DNA of 64,000 bases, taken from contig NZ_KB899701.1 in assembly GCF_000378445.1 (NCBI RefSeq), positions 1-64,000 of the forward strand. Direction: 5' to 3'. Below the pieces are notes generated by a model. The model was given only the letters and a program-made list of their open reading frames with translations. It had not been told where the DNA came from and made no database searches. The translations under genes were made by a program, and so were the position numbers. Source of the DNA: Deinococcus aquatilis DSM 23025 (GTDB lineage: Bacteria > Deinococcota > Deinococci > Deinococcales > Deinococcaceae). Positions 1-8,655 of the stretch are shown piece after piece; the first letter of the stretch is position 1, and every line of letters starts with the position of its first letter.

Positions 1-294
1 CGGCCCTGATCGGGGACGCCGGGTATCAGGGCCTCTGGAGAACCCACGGGCACGCCATCACCACCCATAAGGCGACGCGAGCGTCGCCCCTCTCCGCCGA
101 CCAACGCCAAGAAAACCGTGTGCTGGCGCATACCCGGCAGGACACCCTGCATGTCATTCGGCGGATGAAGATCTTTCGCGTGTTGAAGGGCGTCTACCGA
201 CATCGGCGGCGTCGCTTCGCCCTCCGGGTTCAACTCATTGCCGCGCTCTGCAACCTGACCCGAGCCTGCCCGTCATGACTTTCGCAAGAGGTCT
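1..294 (+). mobile_element. Right end of an IS5-like insertion sequence
   Basis: The window opens inside a transposase gene that ends at 278. The sequence just after it, ctttcgcaagaggtc (279-293), resembles the terminal inverted repeat of many IS5-family elements, so the element probably ends at about 293-294. The left end lies outside the window, so neither the inverted repeat pair nor a target duplication can be confirmed. Confidence 0.6.
3..278 (+). CDS. IS5-family transposase, C-terminal part
   Basis: The reading frame is open from the window edge to TGA at 276-278 and gives 91 residues. It opens with a DAGYQG motif, typical of the second catalytic Asp region of DDE transposases in the IS5/DDE_Tnp_4 group, and ends in an Arg-rich tail (YRHRRRRF). 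The usual Y-x2-R-x3-E-x6-K signature should fall at HTRQDTLHVIRRMK. There the spacing R-x3-x-x6-K is kept, but Tyr is Ala and the catalytic Glu is Leu. This copy is therefore probably inactive, assuming the alignment is right. The N-terminal part is outside the window. Confidence 0.7.
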   Translation, partial: ALIGDAGYQGLWRTHGHAITTHKATRASPLSADQRQENRVLAHTRQDTLHVIRRMKIFRVLKGVYRHRRRRFALRVQLIAALCNLTRACPS

Positions 295-591
295 AATGAT
301 TCGTACAGTTATTGGTTTGAAAAAATAGGGCATAGAGAATAGGTCGTCTTGGAGGCATTCCCAGCCTCTGCTTCGTAGCCCTGCGAGTCTCCCACAAAGA
401 GAGGGGAGCTAAAACACTGTGTTCAGAGCATTGGTTCAAATGGAAGCGTCAGCAGTCTTTCTCGCTGACGCTTCCATGCTCCCAAGTGCTTTTCCTAGTT
501 CAGTTCCTCTGTTAGGTCAAAAACAAACAATATTTTTGACAACTGCCCTCATCGCCAGCACCGAAAAATCCCAAAACTGTTCAGACCAGTG
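295..591. repeat. Possible MITE-like remnant, low-GC intergenic stretch
   Basis: Positions 295-325 (aatgattcgtacagt, then ttattggtttg) match the terminal repeat of the element at 31736-32018 in about four of five positions. A weak inverted partner (11 of 16) is at 576-591. The spacing of about 295 bp and a palindrome near the middle mimic the other element, but the interior sequence is different. The stretch 279-728 holds no convincing gene. A 94-codon open frame at 419-703 has no ribosome binding site and no recognisable protein. Confidence 0.35.
440..477. repeat. Perfect 14-bp inverted repeat (hairpin)
   Basis: The arms atggaagcgtcagc (440-453) and gctgacgcttccat (464-477) are exact reverse complements around a 10-base loop. 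There is no T run directly after it, so a classic terminator is unlikely. It lies almost in the centre of the 295-591 repeat-like stretch. Confidence 0.6.
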
Positions 592-728
592 CTTGGAAGG
601 CCGGAGATGGCTTGTGCCTCAACCTGAATTCTGGCCCTGTCCTCATGCTTTTGCGACAGTTGGAGGGTTGCTATGCCCTCCTGAATGGGCGAGCAGGAGT
701 TGATTCATGGATTCAATCAGAATCTGTC

Positions 729-1688
729 TCAGCGAATGGTTTTGCTGACCAGCGTATTGGTGTAAAAGTCGGTGGCTTTGGCTCCGGCACTCAGGTTGCC
801 CTGCTTGATCAGCGCGGCCACGGCCTTGTTCCATGCGCCCGGATCGCTGGCCCCGATGCCGTTGACGCGGGTGTACGCGCCCGTCATCAGGGGCGTGCTG
901 GCTTTCAGGATGTCCAGCGTGCCGCCCCCTGCGCCGAAGGTGGGCTGCGCCAATTTGAAGGCGCGGGCGGGGTCGGTGACTGTGAATTTCAGGGCGCGTT
1001 GGCTGGCCCGAACCACCTTGCGGGCGAGGTCGGTTTTCAGGTTCTTGTCGAGCGTGATCAGGCCCGCGCCCACCATCGGGTAGGCCGCAGTCACGTCCAG
1101 CGTGTACACGCGGGTTCCAGCGGCCCGCAACTGCACCACCTCGTTGTTGACGTACCCGGCGGCGGCGTCCACGCGCCCGGCCCGCACCGCGTCGAGCTGC
1201 GTAAAGCCGATGCTGGCCAATTTCACGTCGCTGCCTTCTTTCAGACCTGCACTGTCCAGCAGAGCCTGCACCGCGTTATAGGTGCTTCCGAAAGGTCCGG
1301 GAATGCCCAGCGTCTTGCCTTTCAGGTCGGCCACATTGTTCAGCGGCTTGGTGCTGAAGACCGTCACTGGAATCTTCTGGTACATCGCCATGATGTACTT
1401 CACCGGGGCACCCTGATTGCGGGCGAACACGGCGTCTTCGGGATCGCCCACGATAAAGTCCAGTTTGCCCTGCAGCAGCAGCGGCATCAATTCAGAAACG
1501 AAGCCGTGCTGATACTTGACGTTCAGGCCTTCTGCCTTGAAATAGCCCAGCGTATCGGCCACATAAAACGGCGTGAACTGCACGTTGGGAATGTAGCCGA
1601 GGCCGATATTGACTGTGCGGGGCGCAGTCTGGGCCGACGCCGTCGCAGCGGCAAGCAGGGCGAGAGTGGTCAGCACGGCACGTTTCAT
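729..1688 (-). CDS. ABC transporter substrate-binding protein, NMT1/THI5-like
   Basis: 319 residues. The protein starts with a clear signal peptide (about residues 1-20, ending at ASAQT) and then GYIPNVQFTPFYVA, a motif typical of the NMT1/THI5-like family, which binds thiamine or riboflavin precursors or related small molecules in the periplasm. The length fits the family. No permease or ATPase gene is adjacent; the right-hand neighbour is a small membrane protein on the other strand and the left side is IS debris. The transport partners may be elsewhere, or may have been lost when the IS region rearranged. The ligand cannot be assigned from the sequence. Confidence 0.85.
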   Translation of the reverse strand: MKRAVLTTLALLAAATASAQTAPRTVNIGLGYIPNVQFTPFYVADTLGYFKAEGLNVKYQHGFVSELMPLLLQGKLDFIVGDPEDAVFARNQGAPVKYIMAMYQKIPVTVFSTKPLNNVADLKGKTLGIPGPFGSTYNAVQALLDSAGLKEGSDVKLASIGFTQLDAVRAGRVDAAAGYVNNEVVQLRAAGTRVYTLDVTAAYPMVGAGLITLDKNLKTDLARKVVRASQRALKFTVTDPARAFKLAQPTFGAGGGTLDILKASTPLMTGAYTRVNGIGASDPGAWNKAVAALIKQGNLSAGAKATDFYTNTLVSKTIR

Positions 1689-1893
1689 GAAGCTCAGTAT
1701 AAGACGGCTGGGTAACTTAACCCTGACGGAAGTCCCATATGGTGAGGATTACCGAGAACCTACGTTCCCATAACGCTTTTTCGGAAGTGTGGAAGTCACG
1801 CCAGTCTGTATAAGCTATGCCGTTAACAGAGCATCTACCGGTCTCAAATCAAATTGGGGCATTCATCTGTATCAAATATGACAGGGTAGTGTC

Positions 1894-2097
1894 ATGGATC
1901 TAGAGTCTTGGAAACCTGACGACAATGCTCGGCGACTGGCGACCCTGATCGGCTCATTTGGTGGGGTCTTCACGTTTGTGGCGCTGTGGATGGGCCTGAA
2001 CCTGAATCCGTTTCTGGCCCTGCTGTGCGGCGTCGGGACCGGCTTCCTGCTGTTCGTGGTGCTGCGGCCTGTGCTGCGGAGTCTGTTCCGCCGCTGA
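1894..2097 (+). CDS. Small two-helix membrane protein, unknown function
   Basis: 67 residues. Two hydrophobic stretches, roughly residues 17-36 and 39-57, flank a short NPF turn, and the protein ends in a basic tail (LRSLFRR). No family is recognised. The ATG at 1894 has no good Shine-Dalgarno sequence. The gene is alone, with a promoter-sized gap on both sides. It could be an inner membrane protein with the basic end in the cytoplasm. Codon use is like that of neighbouring genes, which supports a real gene. Confidence 0.6.
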   Translation: MDLESWKPDDNARRLATLIGSFGGVFTFVALWMGLNLNPFLALLCGVGTGFLLFVVLRPVLRSLFRR

Positions 2098-2239
2098 GTA
2101 CCGAACTGGCCGAGTTTTGAACCCTCTCTAATATGAAACAACAGAAGAGGCCTCCAGTGGTGTTAGACTGCGGGGTACGATCCACGCTTTTTTGCGCACG
2201 AACAGCGCAGCGAAGAGCGCAGGAAAAAGGAGTATTCGC

Positions 2240-3250
2240 ATGACCGACAACAATGAACAGCGCATGGACGCCCCCACCGACGGGCAGAATCCGGCACAGC
2301 ACGACACTGACGCGCAGGCCGTAGCCGCGCAATCCCCCGTGCAGGAAACCCCCGCCGAACTGCGCGACATCCTGCCCCAGCTGGAAGGCGAACCCGACGA
2401 AGACCCCGTGCTGGATGCACAGGAAGAAGAAGCCGAGCGCGGCCTGAGCGCCGAGGGTGAAGGCGAAGAGGACGAGGAAGGCGAAGACGAGTACATCGAC
2501 GCCGATGACCTGCTGGCCCTGCTGGGCGAGTTGAAGGAATTGATGGAAGCGCAGGGCAAGGAACTGCGTGGCCTGCGCCGTGAAGTGCGCGAAATGCGCG
2601 AGGCGCAGGGTGCCCAGACCACCGGATTCAAGCCCCGTGAGGACAAGCCCCGTGAGGAGCGTCCCCGCGAAGACCGTGGCGGCTATCAGGGCGGCGGCGA
2701 CCGTGGTGGTCAGGGTGGCGGCTTCCGTCCCCGTGAAGACCGTGGCGGCTATCAGGGCGGCGGCGACCGTGGCGGTCAGAGTGGCGGCTTCCGTCCCCGC
2801 GAAGACCGTGGCGGCTATCAGGGTGGTGGCGACCGTGGTGGTCAGGGCGGCGGCTTCCGTCCCCGTGAAGACCGTGGCGGCCAGGGCGGCTATCAGGGTG
2901 GCGGCGACCGTGGTGGCTTCCGACCCGGCGGCCAGGGCGGCTACCAGGGTGGCGGCGACCGTGGCGGTCAGGGTGGCGGCTTCCGTCCCCGTGAAGACCG
3001 TGGTGGCCAGGGCGGCTATCAGGGCGGCGGCGACCGTGGCGGTCAGGGCGGCGGCTTCCGTCCCCGCGAAGACCGTGGTGGACAGGGCAGCGGCGGCTAC
3101 CAAGGCAGCAACTTCCGCCCCCGTGAAGACCGCGCTCCTTCCGCGCCGAGCGAATTCCGCCCCCGCGAGGGTGCTGACGCCAGCACGGATCGTCCCCGCG
3201 CTCGCCCCGACCGGGGCTGGGACAACAACAAGCGCCGCGACGAAGACTAA
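2240..3250 (+). CDS. Acidic, then RGG/GGYQGG-repeat disordered protein
   Basis: 336 residues. The start is ATG at 2240, preceded by aaaggag at a good distance; an in-frame ATG at 2192 has no such site. Residues 1-100 are acidic, with a DEEGEDEYIDADD patch. Residues 95-135 look like a short coiled coil rich in Arg and Glu. From about 145 to 290 the chain is built of repeated REDRGGYQGGGDRGGQ-type units of about 22 residues. Such Arg-Gly-Gly repeats in other proteins bind RNA or drive condensate formation. No catalytic domain is visible. A strong terminator follows. The function is unknown; an RNA-binding role is only an inference. Confidence 0.8.
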   Translation: MTDNNEQRMDAPTDGQNPAQHDTDAQAVAAQSPVQETPAELRDILPQLEGEPDEDPVLDAQEEEAERGLSAEGEGEEDEEGEDEYIDADDLLALLGELKELMEAQGKELRGLRREVREMREAQGAQTTGFKPREDKPREERPREDRGGYQGGGDRGGQGGGFRPREDRGGYQGGGDRGGQSGGFRPREDRGGYQGGGDRGGQGGGFRPREDRGGQGGYQGGGDRGGFRPGGQGGYQGGGDRGGQGGGFRPREDRGGQGGYQGGGDRGGQGGGFRPREDRGGQGSGGYQGSNFRPREDRAPSAPSEFRPREGADASTDRPRARPDRGWDNNKRRDED

Positions 3251-3276
3251 ATCTTTTGAGTAGGACCTGAATCAGT

Positions 3277-3312
3277 AAGAGGGCCGGGATTGATTTCCGG
3301 CCCTCTTTGCTA
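3277..3312 (+). terminator. Rho-independent terminator after the RGG-repeat gene
   Basis: The arms aagagggccgg (3277-3287) and ccggccctctt (3297-3307) are perfect reverse complements with a 9-base loop, followed by a short T-rich tail. Confidence 0.85.
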
Positions 3313-3498
3313 TTGATTGGACTTGGAAACGTCAAAGGGTCTGAGGAAGGTCTAAAGCCAACAGGCCCGCCGATTTACAGCTTTTCCGGTCCACTGGGCA
3401 GCGGGCGAAAGGGCCATAAGCAAGCGCCCTCATCTTGCCTTAGCCCCCAGACCGTCAATCCCTTGCCGCTTTCCGCAACCGACTCCCGACAAAACGCT

Positions 3499-5505
3499 CT
3501 ATTCGGGCTGATCCGCTCCCAGATACCGGTCCAGCCACCCCAGGTACTCTTCCAGACGCTGAATCCGGCGGTCAGGGCGACCAGAGCGGCTGAGTTCGTG
3601 ATTTTCGCCGGGAAAGCGCACCATCCGCACGGGCACGCCTATCTGGGTCAGGGCGGCGTACCACTGCTCGGCCTGTTCTACGGGGCAGCGGTGATCCAGC
3701 ACGCTATGCACGATCAGGGTAGGCGTCTGCACATGCTCGGCAAATTTCAGTGGACTCATGGCCCACAGCCGCTCGGCGTCGGCGCTGCGGTGGGCGTTCA
3801 GGCCCAGTTCATCGTGCCAGAAGCGCAGGCCGATGTCGGAAGTGCCGCTGAAGGACACCAGATTGCAGATACTCCGGTCAGTGATGGCGGCCCGGAAGCG
3901 GTCGGTGTGGCCCGTGATCCAGTTGGTCATATAGCCGCCGTAGCTGCCGCCCATCACGGCTGCATTCTGGCCGTCCAGCCGGGGAAAGGCGGCCAGCGCC
4001 GTCTCGAAAAAGCCCATCAGGTCATCGTAGTCCACGCTGCCCCAGCGCCCGTAGTTGCCGCTCGACCATGCCTGCCCGTAGCCCACGCTCCCGCGAGGGT
4101 TGCTGTAGGTAACGCCGTAGCCACGTGCGGCCAGGAGTTGAAATTCGTGGATGAAGGCGTGACCGTAGGCGGTATGCGGCCCGCCGTGAATGCTGAGCAG
4201 GGCGGGCACGCGGGCCTCACCCTCCGGCAGCAGCACCCAGCCTTCTCCCTCTCCGGCGTCAGTGGAAAAAGGAACCCGTTCGGGCGTGCGGGCGGCGAAG
4301 GGCAGACGGGCGTGCAGGTCGGTCACAGCAACGCCGTTCAGTTCCACCTCAGGAAACTGCGTGGCACTCTCGCGGATCAGCGCGAGGCCGTTGCCCACGC
4401 TGGTAAAGGCCGAAACAACACCTTCCGGTCGGTGGTCGTGCGCTGTGACCGTCCCGTCCGGCCCCACCCGGAACAGGCCGCAACTGCCGCCCACCGTACT
4501 GAGAACCAACAGTTCTTCGCCCTGCCACACGGGGCGGACAGGAAAGGACCCCACGTGGCAGTCTCCGCCCACCAGTTGGCCCACCGGAAAATCCCAGCCT
4601 GTATCCGCCCGAGTCGAAGTGCCGTCCTCATGTAGCACGAACAGATGGTCGTCTTCGGGGCTGCCTTTACCTTCAGGTCGGCCCACCACGGCCACACGCT
4701 GCCCACCCTTGTGCGGGGCCAGCGCCGAAAGAGAGGAATTCCAGCGTCCAAATTGGCTGACCTCGCCTGCCAGGGTCAGGGTAAAGAGTTCCTGCCGCCA
4801 CTGGCTGGCCGCCAGTTCATCGGTACTGGAGGCGAACACCACGCCGTGCGAATCGGGCCACCATGCATAGCCACTGATTTCTACAGCGGGCGCGTGCCAC
4901 TCGGTCAATTCTTCTGCGGTCAGGTCGTAACGCCACAACCGGGCAGGCGTCTCGGGGAGCCAGTCGCGGCCATTGAAGCGGTAGCGGGGGCGCGTAATCA
5001 CCCGCGCCTCGCCGCGTTCGTCGCGCCTGTCCTCGTCGTTGCCCAGACTCAGGAAGGTCAATGATTGGCCGTCGGGACTCCACTGCACGTCCTGCACACC
5101 ATGCTCGAAGTCCGTGATCCGCTGGGCCTCCCCACCCGACAGGGGCAGCAGGTACAACTGCGGCTTCGCTCCAGCAGCGGCCCGCGTAAAGGCCAGGGTT
5201 GCTCCATCCGGCGACCAGCGGGGCGAGGCGTCGCTGCCTTCTCCACGTGTCAGCAGTACGGCCTGCCCGCCGTCCGAGTGCCAGATCTGCGAACGCAGAC
5301 GCGGTCTGGCATAGGCCGGATCAGGTTTGCGCGGATCTTCTTCCTCGCTACGGGTCAGCACGAAGGCCACCTGCCGTCCATCTGGCGAGAGTTGCGGATC
5401 AGAGGGGAAGTGCAGGCCCAGCAGAGAATCTGGCTGCGCGGCTCCGGCCTGAACCGATGAAGCGGCTCCTGAATTGGTGGGAATCACCTCCGCAGTCAAG
5501 CACAT
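3499..5505 (-). CDS. S9 family peptidase (prolyl oligopeptidase/acylaminoacyl peptidase type)
   Basis: The N-terminal two thirds shows WSPDG-type beta-propeller repeats. The C-terminal third is an alpha/beta hydrolase with the nucleophile motif GGSYGGYM. Counting from ATG 5505, the triad is Ser521, Asp604 (in VLDHRCP) and His636 (in ENHELS). HGGPH, the oxyanion motif, precedes the nucleophile. The frame is open to a TTG at 5586, and no start has a clear ribosome site; a gaggtg stretch at about 5484-5492 lacks a usual start codon downstream, so the N-terminus is uncertain. The enzyme should cut short peptides in the cytoplasm. The gene is monocistronic. Confidence 0.88.
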   Translation of the reverse strand: MCLTAEVIPTNSGAASSVQAGAAQPDSLLGLHFPSDPQLSPDGRQVAFVLTRSEEEDPRKPDPAYARPRLRSQIWHSDGGQAVLLTRGEGSDASPRWSPDGATLAFTRAAAGAKPQLYLLPLSGGEAQRITDFEHGVQDVQWSPDGQSLTFLSLGNDEDRRDERGEARVITRPRYRFNGRDWLPETPARLWRYDLTAEELTEWHAPAVEISGYAWWPDSHGVVFASSTDELAASQWRQELFTLTLAGEVSQFGRWNSSLSALAPHKGGQRVAVVGRPEGKGSPEDDHLFVLHEDGTSTRADTGWDFPVGQLVGGDCHVGSFPVRPVWQGEELLVLSTVGGSCGLFRVGPDGTVTAHDHRPEGVVSAFTSVGNGLALIRESATQFPEVELNGVAVTDLHARLPFAARTPERVPFSTDAGEGEGWVLLPEGEARVPALLSIHGGPHTAYGHAFIHEFQLLAARGYGVTYSNPRGSVGYGQAWSSGNYGRWGSVDYDDLMGFFETALAAFPRLDGQNAAVMGGSYGGYMTNWITGHTDRFRAAITDRSICNLVSFSGTSDIGLRFWHDELGLNAHRSADAERLWAMSPLKFAEHVQTPTLIVHSVLDHRCPVEQAEQWYAALTQIGVPVRMVRFPGENHELSRSGRPDRRIQRLEEYLGWLDRYLGADQPE

Positions 5506-5586
5506 TCCGGCGAGGCAGAAAAGCGGAGAGATGGAATGTGATTTGGGGCCGAAGCTCCTGACTGAGCTTTGCAACATTTGCCCCAA

Positions 5587-5951
5587 TTTGCCTAGAACAC
5601 TTGGGTGTTCTGTGAAGCTTTCACATCTTTCGTCAGCTTCGGCTCAGGTTTGTATTCGTCCACAACGTGCACAAATGCAGGCTCGGGAGAGCGGGCCAGA
5701 GATTTATGATCGCTCTCTCAAGACGAATCCTATTTGTTCTTTCCTTTCTCGCAATTGGAAATCTTATGCTTGTCTTACCGGTTTTCACCGCCTGTATTGC
5801 CCTCTGGGCACGCAGGCCCGGCAAGGCCATTGCCCCCAGGTACGCACTGTTTTCGTACGGCGTGCCCTTCTGTCTGCTTCCATTTTCTGACCTCGCCCCA
5901 ACCCCCACCGTCTCGCTTCTTGGCGGAGTAACGCCACCTTGGAGGTTGACC
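5587..5951. other. Intergenic stretch, divergent promoters expected
   Basis: This 365-bp gap separates a leftward peptidase gene from a rightward small gene. It must hold both promoters, but no strong -35/-10 pair stands out. A frame that continues the downstream gene upstream to 5667 encodes a hydrophobic stretch (around MLVLPVFTACIALWA); without a ribosome site it is judged non-coding. Confidence 0.5.
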
Positions 5952-6143
5952 ATGCAAGAACTTTCCTGTACATGGGTTCCCGGAACCATCGACATCGTTC
6001 GCCTGAAGATCGGCGGCCGCACCATCGAACTGACCAGCACGCGTCTGGCCCGCATTTTCGGCTCTCAGGCACTCAACGACCTGTATATGCGGGGCCGCGC
6101 CGTCGTGCGGGCCGACCCCCAGCAAGTGCTGCTGCTGACCTGA
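5952..6143 (+). CDS. Small conserved-looking protein, unknown
   Basis: 63 residues, starting at ATG 5952 after ttggagg. No family recognised. The sequence alternates charged and aliphatic residues (DIVRLKIGGRTIELTSTRLARIF could form a small beta-alpha fold) and has no membrane segment. A strong terminator follows, so it forms its own transcription unit. Confidence 0.6.
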   Translation: MQELSCTWVPGTIDIVRLKIGGRTIELTSTRLARIFGSQALNDLYMRGRAVVRADPQQVLLLT

Positions 6144-6171
6144 AGTTTGCCGTCCTGAAACCGCACTTTTC

Positions 6172-6211
6172 CGCCGTCCACCTGTCTGTTGCAGTGGGCG
6201 GCGTGTTTTTT
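6172..6211 (+). terminator. Rho-independent terminator
   Basis: The arms cgccgtccac (6172-6181) and gtgggcggcg (6194-6203) pair with one G-U, followed by a T run at 6205-6211. It ends the 63-residue gene, just before the M20 peptidase promoter. Confidence 0.85.
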
Positions 6212-6223
6212 GTCTGGTGGCGC

Positions 6224-6229
6224 TAGCAT
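6224..6229 (+). promoter_or_regulatory. -10 box TAGCAT for a leaderless mRNA
   Basis: TAGCAT fits the TANNNT form and ends six bases before the ATG at 6236. No Shine-Dalgarno sequence is present. This placement matches leaderless transcripts described in Deinococcus. Confidence 0.55.
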
Positions 6230-6235
6230 GACCGC

Positions 6236-7345
6236 ATGACCTCTCCCGCCTCCCTCCCCGACGTGGCCCAACTGCTGCCCGATCTCCACCAACTGGTCGA
6301 AATAGAATCTCCGTCCGGTGACGCACAGGCCATCAGCCGCGTGATGGACGTGGTGGAAGGCTGGGCGCGTGCCCTCGGAGCCGAGGTGGAGAATCTGGCG
6401 GGCGGCACGCGCTCTTTTCAGTTCGGAGAGCAGCAGCGCCCTGCCCTGATCCTGACCCATGCCGATACCGTCTGGCCGCAAGGCACGCTGGAGGGCATGC
6501 CGTTCCGGGTCGAGGGCGACCGTGTGTACGGCCCCGGAACCTACGACATGAAAGCCGGAATCGTGTCGGCCATTCATGCCCTGCGTGCCTTACACGCGTC
6601 TGGGGGTTGGCCTCTGGGCGGTATTCGCCTGCTGATCACCCCTGACGAGGAAATCGGTTCTCATAGCAGCCGCGCCCACATCGAGGCTGCCGCCCGCCAA
6701 GCCCGCGCCGTGTTGGTGGTAGAGCCGCCTGTGGCCGATACCCACGCCCTCAAAACGGGCCGCAAGGGCGTCGGCTCTTTTGTGCTGACCCTGCACGGGG
6801 TTGCCAGTCATGCCGGAAACAAGCCGGAGGAAGGAGCCAGCGCCATTGCCGAGGCCGCCCGCCTGATTCCGGCCATTCATGCGCTGGCCCAGCCGGAAGC
6901 GGGAACCACGGTCAGCGTGGGCCTGATCCGGGGTGGCAGCGCTGTGAACGTCATTCCGGCCCGCTGCACCCTGGAAGTGGATGTGCGGGTCAGCACCCTG
7001 GCCGAGGGCGAGCGCGTAACCGCCAGTATGCAGGCCCTGACTTCCAGCGATCCCCGTGTTCGGCTGGAACTCGGCGGCGGCCTGAACCGTCCTCCCTTCG
7101 AGCGCGGCCCGCAGACGCTGGCGCTGTATGCACGGGCGCAGGCTTTGGCAGGCAGCCTCGGCTTCCAGCTCAGTGAAGCGGTGGTCGGTGGCGGCAGCGA
7201 CGGCAATTTCACCGCCCCGCTGTCTCCGACCCTTGACGGTCTGGGCGCACCCGGCGACGGCGCACATGCCACCCACGAACATGTCCGTCTGGACCGCTGG
7301 CCCCAACACGTCGCTTTGCTGACAGAGTTGCTGCGGGAAGTCTAA
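6236..7345 (+). CDS. M20 family metallopeptidase (carboxypeptidase G2-like)
   Basis: 369 residues. Zinc-enzyme motifs of the M20 fold are in place: HADT at 75-78, with His75 and the general Asp77; the bridging Asp104 in GPGTYDMKAG; and the catalytic and ligand Glu pair at 138-139 (TPDEEIGSH). A dimerisation lid domain with GxAxHAGNxPExGxSA lies in the middle, and a late His (GDGAHATHEHV) supplies the last ligand. Closest in style to glutamate carboxypeptidase / CPG2 enzymes, which remove C-terminal Glu or act on related amides. No signal peptide is seen, so it is probably cytoplasmic. Confidence 0.9.
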   Translation: MTSPASLPDVAQLLPDLHQLVEIESPSGDAQAISRVMDVVEGWARALGAEVENLAGGTRSFQFGEQQRPALILTHADTVWPQGTLEGMPFRVEGDRVYGPGTYDMKAGIVSAIHALRALHASGGWPLGGIRLLITPDEEIGSHSSRAHIEAAARQARAVLVVEPPVADTHALKTGRKGVGSFVLTLHGVASHAGNKPEEGASAIAEAARLIPAIHALAQPEAGTTVSVGLIRGGSAVNVIPARCTLEVDVRVSTLAEGERVTASMQALTSSDPRVRLELGGGLNRPPFERGPQTLALYARAQALAGSLGFQLSEAVVGGGSDGNFTAPLSPTLDGLGAPGDGAHATHEHVRLDRWPQHVALLTELLREV

Positions 7346-7403
7346 GAAAAACAGCAGAAAAACAGCGTTCCCACCCCCTTCCCCCTTTCTCAGGAGAATC
7401 ACC

Positions 7404-7706
7404 ATGTTCGGACTGTTCGGCAAAAAATCAGGCGGCAAGAATCCCAACGTCAAGCAAGATGACGCCCATACCTACCGCGTACGGGTCCGCACCAAACGGC
7501 ACGGCGAAATCGTGGAATTCCGGTTTACCAAAAGTGCCCACATCGGCCTTGACGATGACGGCAACTATTTGTTCCGCAAGGCCGTCGTTTCGCCCCAGCA
7601 TTTCGACAGAGGCGAACTGCTGGTCACGTTCGACAAACGGTACAACGTGACGGGCACGACGGGAGAGGGAGTAGATTTCGTGCCGGTAGCGGAGTGGGAA
7701 GACTGA
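7404..7706 (+). CDS. Conserved-looking small protein, unknown
   Basis: 100 residues. ATG 7404 follows an excellent caggag site. The N-terminus is short and glycine-lysine rich (MFGLFGKKSGGK), then a likely beta-rich domain (HTYRVRVRTKRHGEIVEFRFTK) follows. No known family or active site is recognised. It lies 58 bp after the M20 peptidase and is followed by a strong terminator, so it may share that transcript. Confidence 0.7.
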   Translation: MFGLFGKKSGGKNPNVKQDDAHTYRVRVRTKRHGEIVEFRFTKSAHIGLDDDGNYLFRKAVVSPQHFDRGELLVTFDKRYNVTGTTGEGVDFVPVAEWED

Positions 7707-7721
7707 GGACGGACCGTAGAA

Positions 7722-7762
7722 CGTGGATCGTGGTTTGGTCTTTCCCACGATCCACGATCTTT
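7722..7762 (+). terminator. Rho-independent terminator
   Basis: Perfect 12-bp arms cgtggatcgtgg (7722-7733) and ccacgatccacg (7745-7756), followed by a T-rich tail. It can also end the leftward gene that stops at 7784. Confidence 0.85.
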
Positions 7763-7783
7763 CTTTTTACACCCCTGCCCTTT

Positions 7784-8473
7784 TTACATCCCTAGTTCGT
7801 AAAACGTTTCTTCCATAATCCGTTCTGGAAACTTGCGGATAAAGTCCACCGTGCTGAGGGCCTGCGTGCGGTGGCAGGCGATGGCTTGCAGCTTGCGCGT
7901 CACGAAGGGCGTCACGTCGCGGCTCAGGTTGGCGGGCAGCCATTCGGCCAGCAGCGCCTCATTTTCGGGGGCGGTATTGCTGGCGTAGTACCACAGGCGC
8001 GGGCGGTCTTCTTCGGGCAGGGCGTCCCAGGCGGCTTTTACGGCGCGGTGGGTAGTGATGTGGTCAGGGTGGCCGTTGCTGCCGTTGGGCGGAAAGGTCA
8101 GCACGATTTCGGGGCGGTGGCGCGTCATGGCCTCGCGGGCCGTTTCGATCAGAGGTTCCAGGGGCTGATCTTTCAGGTACTTGTCGGGAAAATCGTGCTG
8201 CTCGAAGCTGCTGCCGGGGGTGGTGGTCAGCCCGATCACTTCCAGGCAGGCCCGCAGTTCCACGTCCCGCATCCGCGCCAGTTCCTGCGGCGTCTCGCAC
8301 AGGCCCAGCGTGCGCCCCGCCTCGCCGTGCGTGAGGGTCACGAGGCCGCAGCTGTGGCCCTCGGACAGCAGGGTCATCAGCGTGCCGGACGCGCCGTACA
8401 CCTCGTCGTCGGGGTGCGGCAGGATCAGCAGGAGCTTGAGGCGGACGGGCTGTGAAGCAGGAGTATGAGTCAT
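7784..8473 (-). CDS. PIG-L/LmbE family deacetylase, possibly BshB2-like
   Basis: 229 residues. The PHPDDE zinc-binding motif is at 19-24 and the second motif HPDH at 135-138; together they define the PIG-L/LmbE deacetylases acting on N-acetylglucosamine-type substrates. Deinococcus makes bacillithiol, and BshB enzymes that remove its acetyl group belong to this family, so that role is plausible but not proven. Other family members act on antibiotics or glycans. No other thiol biosynthesis gene is nearby. The protein is cytoplasmic, with a standard length. Confidence 0.85.
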   Translation of the reverse strand: MTHTPASQPVRLKLLLILPHPDDEVYGASGTLMTLLSEGHSCGLVTLTHGEAGRTLGLCETPQELARMRDVELRACLEVIGLTTTPGSSFEQHDFPDKYLKDQPLEPLIETAREAMTRHRPEIVLTFPPNGSNGHPDHITTHRAVKAAWDALPEEDRPRLWYYASNTAPENEALLAEWLPANLSRDVTPFVTRKLQAIACHRTQALSTVDFIRKFPERIMEETFYELGM

Positions 8474-8655
8474 GGGGGTCAGGATAGGGGGAAAACCCGT
8501 CAGTGGTCAGTGGTGAGTGGGCAATAGGAAAGGCAAAAGAAAAACTGGGCTGAAACTGGGGTGGTTCTCTTTTCCTACTCCCTACAACCCACTTCCTGCC
8601 CCGCTACGTTTCTTGGCCGATGCGCTTCCCACCGTCCATCCTTCAGCATAGAGGC

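Noticed and set aside
612..1715. Long plus-strand frame opposite the substrate-binding protein gene
   Set aside because: It is the complement shadow of a gene with clear signal peptide and motifs; the translation has no family character.
1970..3103. Minus-strand frame rich in Ala-Thr repeats
   Set aside because: It is the mirror of the RGG repeat DNA; the sense frame has the ribosome site and the terminator.
5667..6143. Extended N-terminus of the 63-residue gene
   Set aside because: Hydrophobic upstream part has no ribosome site; the ATG at 5952 does.
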